Positions 30,928 through 38,505 of a stretch of DNA of 38,505 nucleotides are shown here, piece by piece (position 1 is the stretch's first letter; each line of letters opens with the position of its first letter). Source of the DNA: Dactylosporangium siamense (GTDB lineage: Bacteria; Actinomycetota; Actinomycetes; Mycobacteriales; Micromonosporaceae); assembly GCF_016862795.1 (NCBI RefSeq), contig NZ_BONQ01000085.1, positions 1 to 38,505 on the forward strand, written 5' to 3'. Position numbers and translations under genes: made by a program. The notes under the pieces are model-generated. The model had not been told where the DNA came from and did no database searches. It saw only the letters and a program-made list of their open reading frames with translations.

Positions 30928-32138
30928 ACCTCTTCGAGACCATCCGCTTCGCGCTGCGCGCGATCACCGCCAACAAGCTGCGCTCCAGCCTCACCGTGCT
31001 GGGCATCCTCATCGGCGTCGCCGCGGTCATCCTCCTCGTCGCGGTCGGCAACGGCTCGGCGCAGGCGGTCCAGAAGCAGATCGAGTCGCTGGGCACCAAC
31101 ACCCTGACGGTGACCGCCGGCGGTGGCGGCGGCGCCCGCGGTGCGGCTTCCACCACGAGCACCGCGCTGAACATGACCCTGATCCCGGCACTGTCGGACA
31201 AGGACGAGGCGCCGCACGTGCGCAGCGCCTCTCCGGTCGTCACCGGCTCGCAGTCGGCGACGTACGAGGGAACCGACCACACGATCGCGCAGTTCGTCGG
31301 CACGTATCCCGGCTACGTCGCGGCGTCGAACTTCAAGCTCGCCAAGGGTTCGCTGTTCACCGACGAGGACGTCACCGACTCGCGGAAGGTCATGGTCATC
31401 GGCAAGACCGTCGCGGAGGAACTGTTCGGCACCGTCGACCCGCTGTCCAAGCAGGTCAACGTAGCCGGGAAGCTGTTCACCGTCATCGGGGTCCTCGCCG
31501 ACAAGGGCGGCACCGGGTTCACCGACCCCAACGACGTCGCCATGGCGCCCGTCAGCGCGGTGCAGGAGTCGCTGACCGGGTACGGGTCGCTGAACCAGAT
31601 CCTGATCGAGGCCACCGCGCCCGGGGACGTCACCGAGGCGCAGAACGAGGTCACCGCGATCCTCAACGCCAAGCTGAACATCACCGGTTCGAGCACGACG
31701 GCGTACCGCATCCAAAACGCCTCGCAGCTGCTGGAGACCCGGGCGAACACCGCCGAGACCTTCACCCTGCTGCTCGGCGCGGTCGCCGGGATCAGCCTGC
31801 TGGTCGGCGGGATCGGCATCACCAACATCATGATGGTCACGGTCACCGAACGGACCCGCGAGATCGGCATCCGCAAGGCCCTCGGCGCGCCCAAGCGCAC
31901 GATCCTCACCCAGTTTCTGGTCGAGGCGACCGTGTTGAGCCTGATAGGTGGGTTGCTGGGGGTGGCGGCCGCGGTCATCGGCAGCCGCTTCACCATCGTC
32001 AGCATCCAGCCCGTCATCGTGCCCAGCTCGGTCTTCCTGGCGCTGGGGTTCTCGGTCGCGATCGGGCTGTTCTTCGGCAGCTACCCGGCCAGCCGGGCGG
32101 CGGGTCTGCGCCCGATCGAAGCGCTGCGTTATGAGTAG
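30924..32138 (+). CDS. ABC transporter permease, MacB/FtsX family
   Basis: 404 aa. The GTG start overlaps the ATPase stop. TM1 (about 20-42) follows the MacB-type opening ETIRFALRAITANKLRSSLTVLGILIGVAAVI. A large extracellular MacB periplasmic-core-like domain (about 50-270) follows, then three C-terminal helices (FTLLLGAVAGISLLVGGIGITNIM, LVEATVLSLIGGLLGVAAAVIG, SVFLALGFSVAIGLFFGSYPA). The coupling-loop segment MVTVTERTREIGIRKALGA and the ending PASRAAGLRPIEALRYE are typical. It should export a substrate from the cytoplasmic membrane together with the ATPase and an adaptor. Confidence 0.93.
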   Translation: MNLFETIRFALRAITANKLRSSLTVLGILIGVAAVILLVAVGNGSAQAVQKQIESLGTNTLTVTAGGGGGARGAASTTSTALNMTLIPALSDKDEAPHVRSASPVVTGSQSATYEGTDHTIAQFVGTYPGYVAASNFKLAKGSLFTDEDVTDSRKVMVIGKTVAEELFGTVDPLSKQVNVAGKLFTVIGVLADKGGTGFTDPNDVAMAPVSAVQESLTGYGSLNQILIEATAPGDVTEAQNEVTAILNAKLNITGSSTTAYRIQNASQLLETRANTAETFTLLLGAVAGISLLVGGIGITNIMMVTVTERTREIGIRKALGAPKRTILTQFLVEATVLSLIGGLLGVAAAVIGSRFTIVSIQPVIVPSSVFLALGFSVAIGLFFGSYPASRAAGLRPIEALRYE

Positions 32139-32148
32139 GCACGTTGTT

Positions 32149-32216
32149 CGTGCGGGCTGGTCCGGGTTGCGGTGCCCGACCCCCCGCGGGTCCCGCAACC
32201 CGGTCCATCCCGCACG
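32149..32216. terminator. Long imperfect hairpin between the permease and the DUF5666-like gene
   Basis: The 24-base arms 32149-32172 and 32193-32216 pair with only two mismatches and enclose a 20-base loop. It starts 10 bases after the permease stop and ends 22 bases before the next start. It may be an attenuator or processing site that lowers expression of the downstream gene, or an intergenic repeat element. Confidence 0.6.
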
Positions 32217-32237
32217 GCAGTCGACGAGGAGATTCCT

Positions 32238-32858
32238 GTGAGCCACGCCTTTCGCCGGCCGTCCGCGTCTCTCGATGAGGGGGACAATTCAGACACCGTG
32301 CTGCTCGATCCGGTGGACCCGGAGATCGTCCTCATCGACGAGCCGGACGACCTGCTGGCCCAGCCGCTCGACGACGACCTGAACGAGCGCATCTCGAAGG
32401 CGGCACCGCGCCGCCTGGCCAACCGCGCCACGTATGTCCTGGCCGGGCTGGCCCTGCTGGTCGCGGGCTTCGTCGGCGGCGCCCAGGTGCAGAAGAGCTA
32501 CGGCACCGCGCCGGCGGCCACGGGAGCGCCCGGCGGCGCGAACCCGGCCGCGCTCGCGAGCCAGTTCGCCGGCCGCGGCGGGCAGTTCCCGGGCGGCAAC
32601 ACGGGCACCGGCGGCGGCACCGGCACCGGTCAGACGGGCACCCGCGGCGGGATCACCGGCACCGTCAAGCTCGTCGACGGCACCACCGTCTACGTGGAGA
32701 CCGCCGACGGCCAGACACTGATCGTGAAGACCAGCGGCACGACCACCGTCTCGGCGCCCGGCGCCCTCAAGGACCTCACCGCCGGATCCAGCGTGACGAT
32801 CGTGGGCCAGAACGCCGACGGCACGGTCACCGCCACCTCGATCACGAAGACGAAATAG
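32238..32858 (+). CDS. Single-pass membrane protein with an extracytoplasmic DUF5666-like domain
   Basis: 206 aa. An acidic cytoplasmic part (about 1-63; VDPEIVLIDEPDDLLAQPLDDD), one membrane helix (about 65-86; YVLAGLALLVAGFVGGAQVQ), a Gly-rich linker containing GRGGQFPGGNTGTGGG, then a small beta-barrel of DUF5666 type (GTVKLVDGTTVYVETADGQT, TAGSSVTIVGQNADGTVTATSI). The GTG at 32238 has GAGGAG six bases upstream. It ends the exporter operon, after a long hairpin. Role unknown; the same domain type closes the other two-component operon. Confidence 0.75.
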   Translation: MSHAFRRPSASLDEGDNSDTVLLDPVDPEIVLIDEPDDLLAQPLDDDLNERISKAAPRRLANRATYVLAGLALLVAGFVGGAQVQKSYGTAPAATGAPGGANPAALASQFAGRGGQFPGGNTGTGGGTGTGQTGTRGGITGTVKLVDGTTVYVETADGQTLIVKTSGTTTVSAPGALKDLTAGSSVTIVGQNADGTVTATSITKTK

Positions 32859-32872
32859 CGCATGCTGGTGGC

Positions 32873-33343
32873 ATGGACATCCGCAGCGGGACCCCATCAT
32901 CGGAGCCGTCCGCCCCGGACCTGACGCCCGCGCCGACCAGCCTGCGCTGGCGTGTGTCGACCGGGTTCGCGGTGCTGAAGGGCGTTGCGGCGATCGGCCT
33001 CCTGCTGGCCGGGGTGTTCGCTGCCGCGGACCGCCGGATGCTCGCCGCCGGGCTGGTCGCCGCGGCGATTCTCGTCGTCTATGCGCTGCGCGACGTCATC
33101 GCGCCGGTCCGGCTCGCCGCCGACCTCGACGGGCTCACCGTCGTCAGCGGCTACGCGGGGCGCCGGCGGATCGACTGGGCCCAGGTGGAGCGGATGCGGG
33201 TCGACGCCCGCTCCCGCGGCGGGATGCGCAGCGAGCTGCTCGAGATCGACGCCGGCGAGCACCTGTTCCTGCTGAGCCGCTACGACCTCAACGCCCACCC
33301 GGCAGACGTCTACGAGGAGCTGCTCCGCCTGCGCGGGTTTTAG
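32873..33343 (+). CDS. PH-domain-like small membrane protein
   Basis: 156 aa. A polar N-terminus is followed by two membrane helices (about 34-52 and 57-75; GFAVLKGVAAIGLLLAGVFA, MLAAGLVAAAILVVYALRD). The C-terminal half is a PH-like fold (VRLAADLDGLTVVSGYAGRRRIDWAQVERMRV ... LLEIDAGEHLFLLSRYDL, then helix PADVYEELLRL). It matches the common actinobacterial low-molecular-weight PH-domain membrane proteins. The ATG at 32873 follows the previous stop by 14 bases with no strong RBS. Confidence 0.75.
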   Translation: MDIRSGTPSSEPSAPDLTPAPTSLRWRVSTGFAVLKGVAAIGLLLAGVFAAADRRMLAAGLVAAAILVVYALRDVIAPVRLAADLDGLTVVSGYAGRRRIDWAQVERMRVDARSRGGMRSELLEIDAGEHLFLLSRYDLNAHPADVYEELLRLRGF

Positions 33344-33470
33344 CCTTTTCCGGATGACGAGCTACTGGTGCTGTGTCCATGAACGGTGGCCGGGTTTGTC
33401 GTACCACTGTGCGTGGGTGTCGGTATGCCTCGACGCCGGGATCCAGCTGCCGTCCGGGTGGTGCACTGCA

Positions 33471-33502
33471 CCGGTTCCTGGCCGAGCGCCTCGATGGTCT
33501 GA
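33471..33502 (+). repeat. Left copy of an exact 32-bp direct repeat flanking the histidine kinase
   Basis: Bases 33471-33502 and 35331-35362 are identical and in the same orientation, 1,860 bases apart. They bracket the low-GC kinase gene at 33665-35167. Both lie in transposase remnants. Confidence 0.9.
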
Positions 33503-33525
33503 TCGATGAGCAGCGGCCGGGCCGG
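33471..33525 (+). pseudogene. IS630-family transposase remnant (left copy)
   Basis: The frame reads HRFLAERLDGLIDEQRPGR, which matches the region just after the helix-turn-helix of IS630-type transposases. The first 32 bases (33471-33502) are identical to 35331-35362. What follows here (IDEQRPGR) is the part missing from the right copy. The frame breaks soon after, so it is not functional. Confidence 0.65.
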
Positions 33526-33664
33526 CACCTTCCACCGGATCGCTGTCGATCAACTGCCGCCTGCTCCACAACCGACGGGCGCCCCGGCCGGCGCGGCACA
33601 GGCAGCAACGGCCCGCCGGCCGTCGGTAAAGCGCTACCGGTCGATCCGAAGGGCGCTTGAGCTG

Positions 33665-35167
33665 TCACTGTTCGCAGTTCAGGGGAAGCGTCACGGACAG
33701 TTCGGTGCCGCAGCCAGGCGGGCTCCTGACGTCGATACCGCCGCTGAGAGACTTAACCCGGTCCTCGAGACCGACCAGGCCCGTGCCTCCGCCGGGATCG
33801 GCGCCCCCGACACCATCGTCGCGGATCTCCATCGCGAGCGTGTCGGCCGAACGCCTGACACGTACGGTCACCACCGAGGCCCTGGCGTGTTTGGCCACGT
33901 TGGCGAGCGCCTCCGACACGACGTAGTAGGCGGCCACCTCGACGGTCTTGGGCAGGCGGTCGTCGATGCGGATGTCACCCTCGACGGGTACCACGGAACG
34001 GCGGAAAAGCCCCTTGAGTGCGGGCTCGAGGCCGCCCTCGGACAGGATCGCCGGATGAATGCCTCGCGAGAGCTCACGAAGATCATCGGCCAGTCCCTTC
34101 AGGGCATTGCGCATCCCCAAGAGGTCGGCCTTCAGCTTGGGCAGTTCCGCCGGAGTCTCCGATTCGGCGTTCGCCATGGCGAGGGCCAGCGAGATGAGCC
34201 GTTGCTGCGCCCCATCGTGGAGATCGCGTTCCAGCCGCCGCCGGGTTTCGTCGGCGGCGGCGATGATGCGTGCGCGGGATGCGGCCAACTCGGCCCGGCT
34301 CTCGGTGTTGGCGATGCTGGTTGCCAGCAGTTCGGTGAATTCGCCGATCCGGTGCTCGACGTCGGCTGGAAATGCGGCGGGATGCCTCGAACCGGCGATC
34401 GCGATGCCCCACACCCGTTGGTCGACAATGATCGGGGCGCCCAGGGCTGAGCGAATGTCTGCCTGGCGCACGGCGACCCCGATCGAGCTGTCAGCCTGGC
34501 TGTAGTCGGCCATCCTCGCCGGGCGTTGCGTCTGGAACACGATCGTCGAGATGTCGTGTCCGCCGAGCGAATAGTTGATTGGCACCTGCAGTTTGCCCGG
34601 ATTGCGCTCCCAGGTGGCGAGCAGGGTCACGCTGGCGTCCGTCTCGTAGTGCGCGACGACCGCGATGTCGGCGTCGAAGACTCCGCCGACTGCGGCGGCC
34701 ACGGCTGCGAAGACATCGCCGGGCGTGGCGTTTCGCGCGACGAGCGTCGCCACCCGACGCAGCGCCATCTGCTCGCCGGCGAGGGCGCCGCGCCGTTTCT
34801 CGGAGGCCACTTCACGTTGCTGAGCAACGGTGACGACTGTGCCGATGGCGGTCGCCATCACGAGGTACAGCCCAGCCTCCGCCAAGTCGTGGACGCTCGG
34901 GGGCCCGACGGGATGTGTTGGCTTCACGTAGTACCAGTCGAAGGCCAGGAAGCTCGCGAGTGCCACCGGGATACCGAACGCGGCGCCGGCCCGATATGTG
35001 ATCGCCGCGATGCCGACAAGGCCGAGCACGATGGCAACCGGAAGGGTGACATACGGATCGTAAATGACCGCGGTGGCGACGATCGGGAACGTCACCGCAG
35101 CTGCCAGCAGGGCAAGCGCCGATGTGACACCTGTCCGAACGGCGCCTCTGCATGCGAAACCAGTCAC
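33665..35167 (-). CDS. Orphan sensor histidine kinase: DUF4118-like membrane region, GAF, HisKA_3
   Basis: 500 aa. The N-terminal membrane region (about 12-112, four short helices with DWYYVKPTHPVGPP) resembles the DUF4118 domain of KdpD-type sensors. A GAF domain follows (about 135-290). HisKA_3 carries the phosphoacceptor His317 in RRRLERDLHDGAQQRL, and the HATPase ends the protein (SEALANVAKHA, DDGVGGADPGGGTGL). This is the NarL-class kinase plan, yet no NarL-type response regulator is adjacent. The GTG at 35167 is the start. Base use is clearly less GC-rich (many GAA, ATT, CAA, GAT codons) than the neighbours, and IS remnants lie on both sides, so it looks transferred. Confidence 0.88.
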   Translation of the reverse strand: MTGFACRGAVRTGVTSALALLAAAVTFPIVATAVIYDPYVTLPVAIVLGLVGIAAITYRAGAAFGIPVALASFLAFDWYYVKPTHPVGPPSVHDLAEAGLYLVMATAIGTVVTVAQQREVASEKRRGALAGEQMALRRVATLVARNATPGDVFAAVAAAVGGVFDADIAVVAHYETDASVTLLATWERNPGKLQVPINYSLGGHDISTIVFQTQRPARMADYSQADSSIGVAVRQADIRSALGAPIIVDQRVWGIAIAGSRHPAAFPADVEHRIGEFTELLATSIANTESRAELAASRARIIAAADETRRRLERDLHDGAQQRLISLALAMANAESETPAELPKLKADLLGMRNALKGLADDLRELSRGIHPAILSEGGLEPALKGLFRRSVVPVEGDIRIDDRLPKTVEVAAYYVVSEALANVAKHARASVVTVRVRRSADTLAMEIRDDGVGGADPGGGTGLVGLEDRVKSLSGGIDVRSPPGCGTELSVTLPLNCEQ

Positions 35168-35245
35168 AATGCCAAACCCTGGTCGCTAAGCCGTGCCCGC
35201 GAACGCACTCCACAATCGTCCCTCCTCTGCCCGCCCTTCCACATC

Positions 35246-35362
35246 GCCTGGCGTGTGCCGAGGGTGCCTCGAACACCGATGTGGCAGCGGCTTCGGGTGT
35301 GCATCTGTCCACTGTGGGCAAGTGGCGTCGCCGGTTCCTGGCCGAGCGCCTCGATGGTCTGA
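35246..35362 (+). pseudogene. IS630-family transposase remnant (right copy, N-terminal part)
   Basis: The frame reads RLACAEGASNTDVAAASGVH and then LSTVGKWRRRFLAERLDGL, the helix-turn-helix region of IS630-type transposases. Upstream the expected N-terminus is absent, and downstream similarity stops right after the shared 32 bp (35331-35362). It ends where the left remnant at 33471 continues, so the two remnants together would rebuild one continuous segment. Confidence 0.75.
35331..35362 (+). repeat. Right copy of the exact 32-bp direct repeat
   Basis: Identical to 33471-33502. Here it forms the 3' end of the transposase remnant; beyond 35362 the two loci diverge. Confidence 0.9.
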
Positions 35363-35435
35363 CTTCCGGTGCGGCGCACCAGTGTCATGAGGCAGTGCGC
35401 GGACACGGCTGTCAGGCTGGTGCTGTGCTCGGCAG

Positions 35436-37397
35436 TCAGGCGTCGTTGCGGACGGCGAAGATCGCGATGTCGTCGCGGGGGGACTCGGGGGAGAAGTTCA
35501 GCGTCGTCGCGCGCAGGCGGGCCACCACGACGTCGGCCGGGAAGCCCGCCAGCAGGCTGGCCTCCTCGCGCAGCCGGTCGACGCCGAACAGCTCCGGGCC
35601 GCGGCGGCGCTCGGTGACGCCGTCGGTGTAGAAGATCAGCGTGTCGCCCGGGTGCAGCGTGATCTGCGTGCGCGGGGTGTTGATCGTGTCGAGCAGGCCG
35701 AGCGCGGTGCCGCACTGGCCCGCCAGCTCGGTGCGGCCGTCGGCGCGCAGCAGCACGGGCTGGTCGTGGCCGGCCAGGTGCAGCGCCACGTCCAGGGTGC
35801 CGTCGGGTCGGCGCATGACCTCCGCGAGGCACAGCGTGCAGAAGCGGCCGGCACCCCGCTCCAGGAGGGTCTCGTTGATCCGCTTCAGGGTCTCGGGCAG
35901 GGGCCGGCCGTCGCGGACCAGGACGCGGGTGACGTCCCGTACCAGACCGGTGACCGTCGCCGCCTGAACGCCCTTGCCGGACACGTCGCCGACGACGACC
36001 AGCCAGCGCCGGCCGGACAGCGGCACCACGTCGTAGAAGTCGCCGCCGACGTCGACCCCTTCGCCGGTCGGCACGTATTCGGCGCCGAACTCGACGCCGT
36101 CGGCCTTCGGCAGCTGCGGTGGCAGCAGCGAGCGCTGCAGGGCATGGGCGATGCTGCGCCGCTCCGCGTGGATGTTGGCGTTGTCGATCGCGAGCGCGGC
36201 GCGCCGGGCCACGTCCTCGACGACGGCGACCTCCTCGCTGCGCTGCCAGGTGTCCCGGCCGCCGCCGACGGTCAGCGTCCCGAGGTGCTGGCCACGGGCG
36301 ATGAGGGCGACCACGTAACCCTCCAGCGGCGGGCCGAGCGGGACGACGGCGTCGGTGCTCATCGCCTCCTTCAGCTGCGGCGCCGCCTGCCCGAGCGCGT
36401 CGAGCAGCTCGGTGAGCATCGCCTCGTCGGCGTGCGCGGCCGCGGCCAGCCGAAGCTCCCCGCCGGCGTCGGCGGCGTGGATCGCGCACCAGGTGCCGAG
36501 GCGGGGCACCACCAGCCGGGGGATGAGCGCCAGCGTCAGCTCGACGTCGAGGGACTGGGCGAGCAGTTCGCTGGCGTCGGCGAGAAACGTGAGCCAGGTG
36601 CGCCGCTCGGAGTCGGCCCGGCGCAGCCGGTGGTTCTCGACCAGCAGCATCAGCCGGTCGGCGGCGAGCGACGTGAGGGGTCGCGCATACGGGTTGCCGC
36701 CGCCCCCGGCGATGAGCAGCTCGCCCCGCCACGGCTTGGTGATCCGCAGCGGCACCCGCCGTCCGCTGTCGACGGAGCCGGTGAGCCGGCCGACCGCGGC
36801 GATCGTGTGCGGGCCGTCGCCCTCGTCCAGGGTCAGCGCGGCGCCGGCCGCGCCGATCACGCCGACGAGGCGGTGCAGCAGCTCCTCCGCGACCTCGGTC
36901 AGCGAGGTGCCGGTGCCCGACCAGCCCAGCGCGCTGAGGGCTTCGGGCGCGGGCGCGACGGGGATCTCGAAGCTGGGCGGTGCCGCGATGCTCGCGGTGC
37001 CCGCCTTGTCGAGGCGGAACCAGACGCCCTTGCCCCCGCTGAAGTGCAGGGTGCCCCACGACGATGCCAGCTGGTCGACGAGCAGCAGCCCGCGGCCGCG
37101 CTCGTCGAGGTCCGCGGTCGTGGCGCCGGGCACGGGGATGTTGGGCACGACGGTGCCTGGCAGGAAGTCGAGGACCGTGACGGTGAGCGAGCCGTCCGCG
37201 GCGGTGATCTCCACATCGACCTCGGTGCGGGCGTGCACGACGCTGTTGGTCGTCAGCTCCGTCACCAGGAGCAACGCCTCGTCGAGAATCCCGTCCAGGT
37301 CCCGTTCGTGCACGATCGTCCGGATCGCTTCGCGCGCCAGACCAGGAGAGCTATGGTCGGCCGGGAGTCGGATCCTCCGGACGGTCGGGGCGTTCAC
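35436..37397 (-). CDS. RsbU-like PP2C phosphatase with an N-terminal anti-sigma-type ATPase domain
   Basis: 653 aa. Residues about 1-135 are a HATPase_c_2 (RsbW/SpoIIAB-like) domain with N box ELTTNSVVHA and G box DERGRGLLLVDQLASSWG. Residues about 160-400 contain one or two GAF-like domains. The SpoIIE/PP2C phosphatase domain is C-terminal: RSLLPPQLP, GGDFYDVVPL, VGDVSGKGVQAA, AGHDQPVLL, DTLIFYTDGVTERR and DDIAIFAV hold the metal-binding Asp residues. Such proteins control alternative sigma factors by acting on anti-sigma antagonists. The GTG at 37397 is the start; GAGG lies only one base upstream, so the true start is not certain. It is divergent from the HAMP protein at 37489. Confidence 0.85.
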   Translation of the reverse strand: MNAPTVRRIRLPADHSSPGLAREAIRTIVHERDLDGILDEALLLVTELTTNSVVHARTEVDVEITAADGSLTVTVLDFLPGTVVPNIPVPGATTADLDERGRGLLLVDQLASSWGTLHFSGGKGVWFRLDKAGTASIAAPPSFEIPVAPAPEALSALGWSGTGTSLTEVAEELLHRLVGVIGAAGAALTLDEGDGPHTIAAVGRLTGSVDSGRRVPLRITKPWRGELLIAGGGGNPYARPLTSLAADRLMLLVENHRLRRADSERRTWLTFLADASELLAQSLDVELTLALIPRLVVPRLGTWCAIHAADAGGELRLAAAAHADEAMLTELLDALGQAAPQLKEAMSTDAVVPLGPPLEGYVVALIARGQHLGTLTVGGGRDTWQRSEEVAVVEDVARRAALAIDNANIHAERRSIAHALQRSLLPPQLPKADGVEFGAEYVPTGEGVDVGGDFYDVVPLSGRRWLVVVGDVSGKGVQAATVTGLVRDVTRVLVRDGRPLPETLKRINETLLERGAGRFCTLCLAEVMRRPDGTLDVALHLAGHDQPVLLRADGRTELAGQCGTALGLLDTINTPRTQITLHPGDTLIFYTDGVTERRRGPELFGVDRLREEASLLAGFPADVVVARLRATTLNFSPESPRDDIAIFAVRNDA

Positions 37398-37488
37398 ACC
37401 TCGCAGTCTCTACCGAACGGTGGTAACAATCCAACCTGGAGACGACGATGGGTGGACACCGCCTGCCCCCGAGACCGGTGGAGACGCC

Positions 37489-38505
<1,017 letters not shown>

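Larger units (their letters stand above)
33344..33664. other. 321-bp gap containing part of a degenerate IS630-type transposase
   Basis: No intact gene is visible. The only recognisable piece is the plus-strand remnant annotated at 33471. The sequence to its left (33344-33470) is not recognisably transposase and may be another decayed fragment. The part from 33525 to 33664 keeps a few transposase-like residues (RIAVDQL in a shifted frame), which suggests frameshifts. Confidence 0.5.

Noticed and set aside
30576-32246. Minus-strand open frame of about 550 codons opposite the MacB-type ATPase and permease
   Set aside because: The plus-strand reading has all ABC transporter motifs; the antisense frame has none.
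33506-34450. Plus-strand open frame opposite the orphan kinase
   Set aside because: It is antisense to conserved HisKA_3/HATPase motifs and lacks any family features.

Overview
This is a very GC-rich (about 70% or more) actinobacterial chromosome segment. The gene families point to the Micromonosporaceae or a close relative: two Scr1/WhiJ-type XRE (DUF5753) + DUF397 pairs, an LppU/SCO3897-type protein, DUF4192, DUF6457 beside MobA, a DUF6232-like protein, a YbjN/TY-Chap-like chaperone, and many GTG/TTG or apparently leaderless starts. This placement is inferred from gene content; no rRNA, tRNA or CRISPR array is visible.

Layout. 1-148: a 15-bp tandem repeat and a terminator hairpin. 149-4219 (-): an NHLRC2-like thioredoxin/NHL-propeller protein, a Pro/Ala-rich LppU-like membrane protein and a 44-aa basic protein. 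4423-7954 (-): an operon for branched-chain 2-oxoacid dehydrogenase E1alpha-E1beta-E2, closed by a strong terminator. 8305-10602: a secreted Pro-rich protein, two overlapping small genes of unknown function (-), then divergently the first XRE/DUF397 pair. 10826-16655: a GNAT acetyltransferase, DUF4192, FdhD, MobA with DUF6457 (a molybdenum cofactor/formate dehydrogenase maturation group), a YbjN-type chaperone and a DUF6232-like membrane protein. 16936-18025: the second XRE/DUF397 pair. 18057-21381: a lipoprotein with a beta-propeller-like body and an Lrp/AsnC regulator (-), divergent from a dimethylargininase.

21420-33343 is an envelope-signalling and export region. One two-component system (response regulator, kinase, secreted DUF5666-like protein) lies on the minus strand. 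A second lies on the plus strand inside a MacAB-type exporter cluster, in the order adaptor, response regulator, kinase, adaptor, ATPase, FtsX-type permease, DUF5666-like membrane protein, PH-domain membrane protein. A repeat-containing lipoprotein is transcribed divergently from the first adaptor. Several exported proteins here share Gly-rich FPGG low-complexity stretches.

33344-35435 holds an orphan GAF/HisKA_3 histidine kinase of visibly lower GC. It is bracketed by an exact 32-bp direct repeat that lies within remnants of an IS630-type transposase gene, so it is probably acquired DNA. 35436-38505 holds a divergent pair: an RsbU-like phosphatase with an N-terminal anti-sigma-type kinase domain (-), and the start of a HAMP-repeat sensor protein (+) that runs off the right edge.

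The strongest leads for something undescribed are the island-like kinase between IS remnants, the exporter/two-component/DUF5666 region with shared FPGG segments, the two small genes facing the first XRE regulator, and an 80-bp nested palindrome at 24679-24758.
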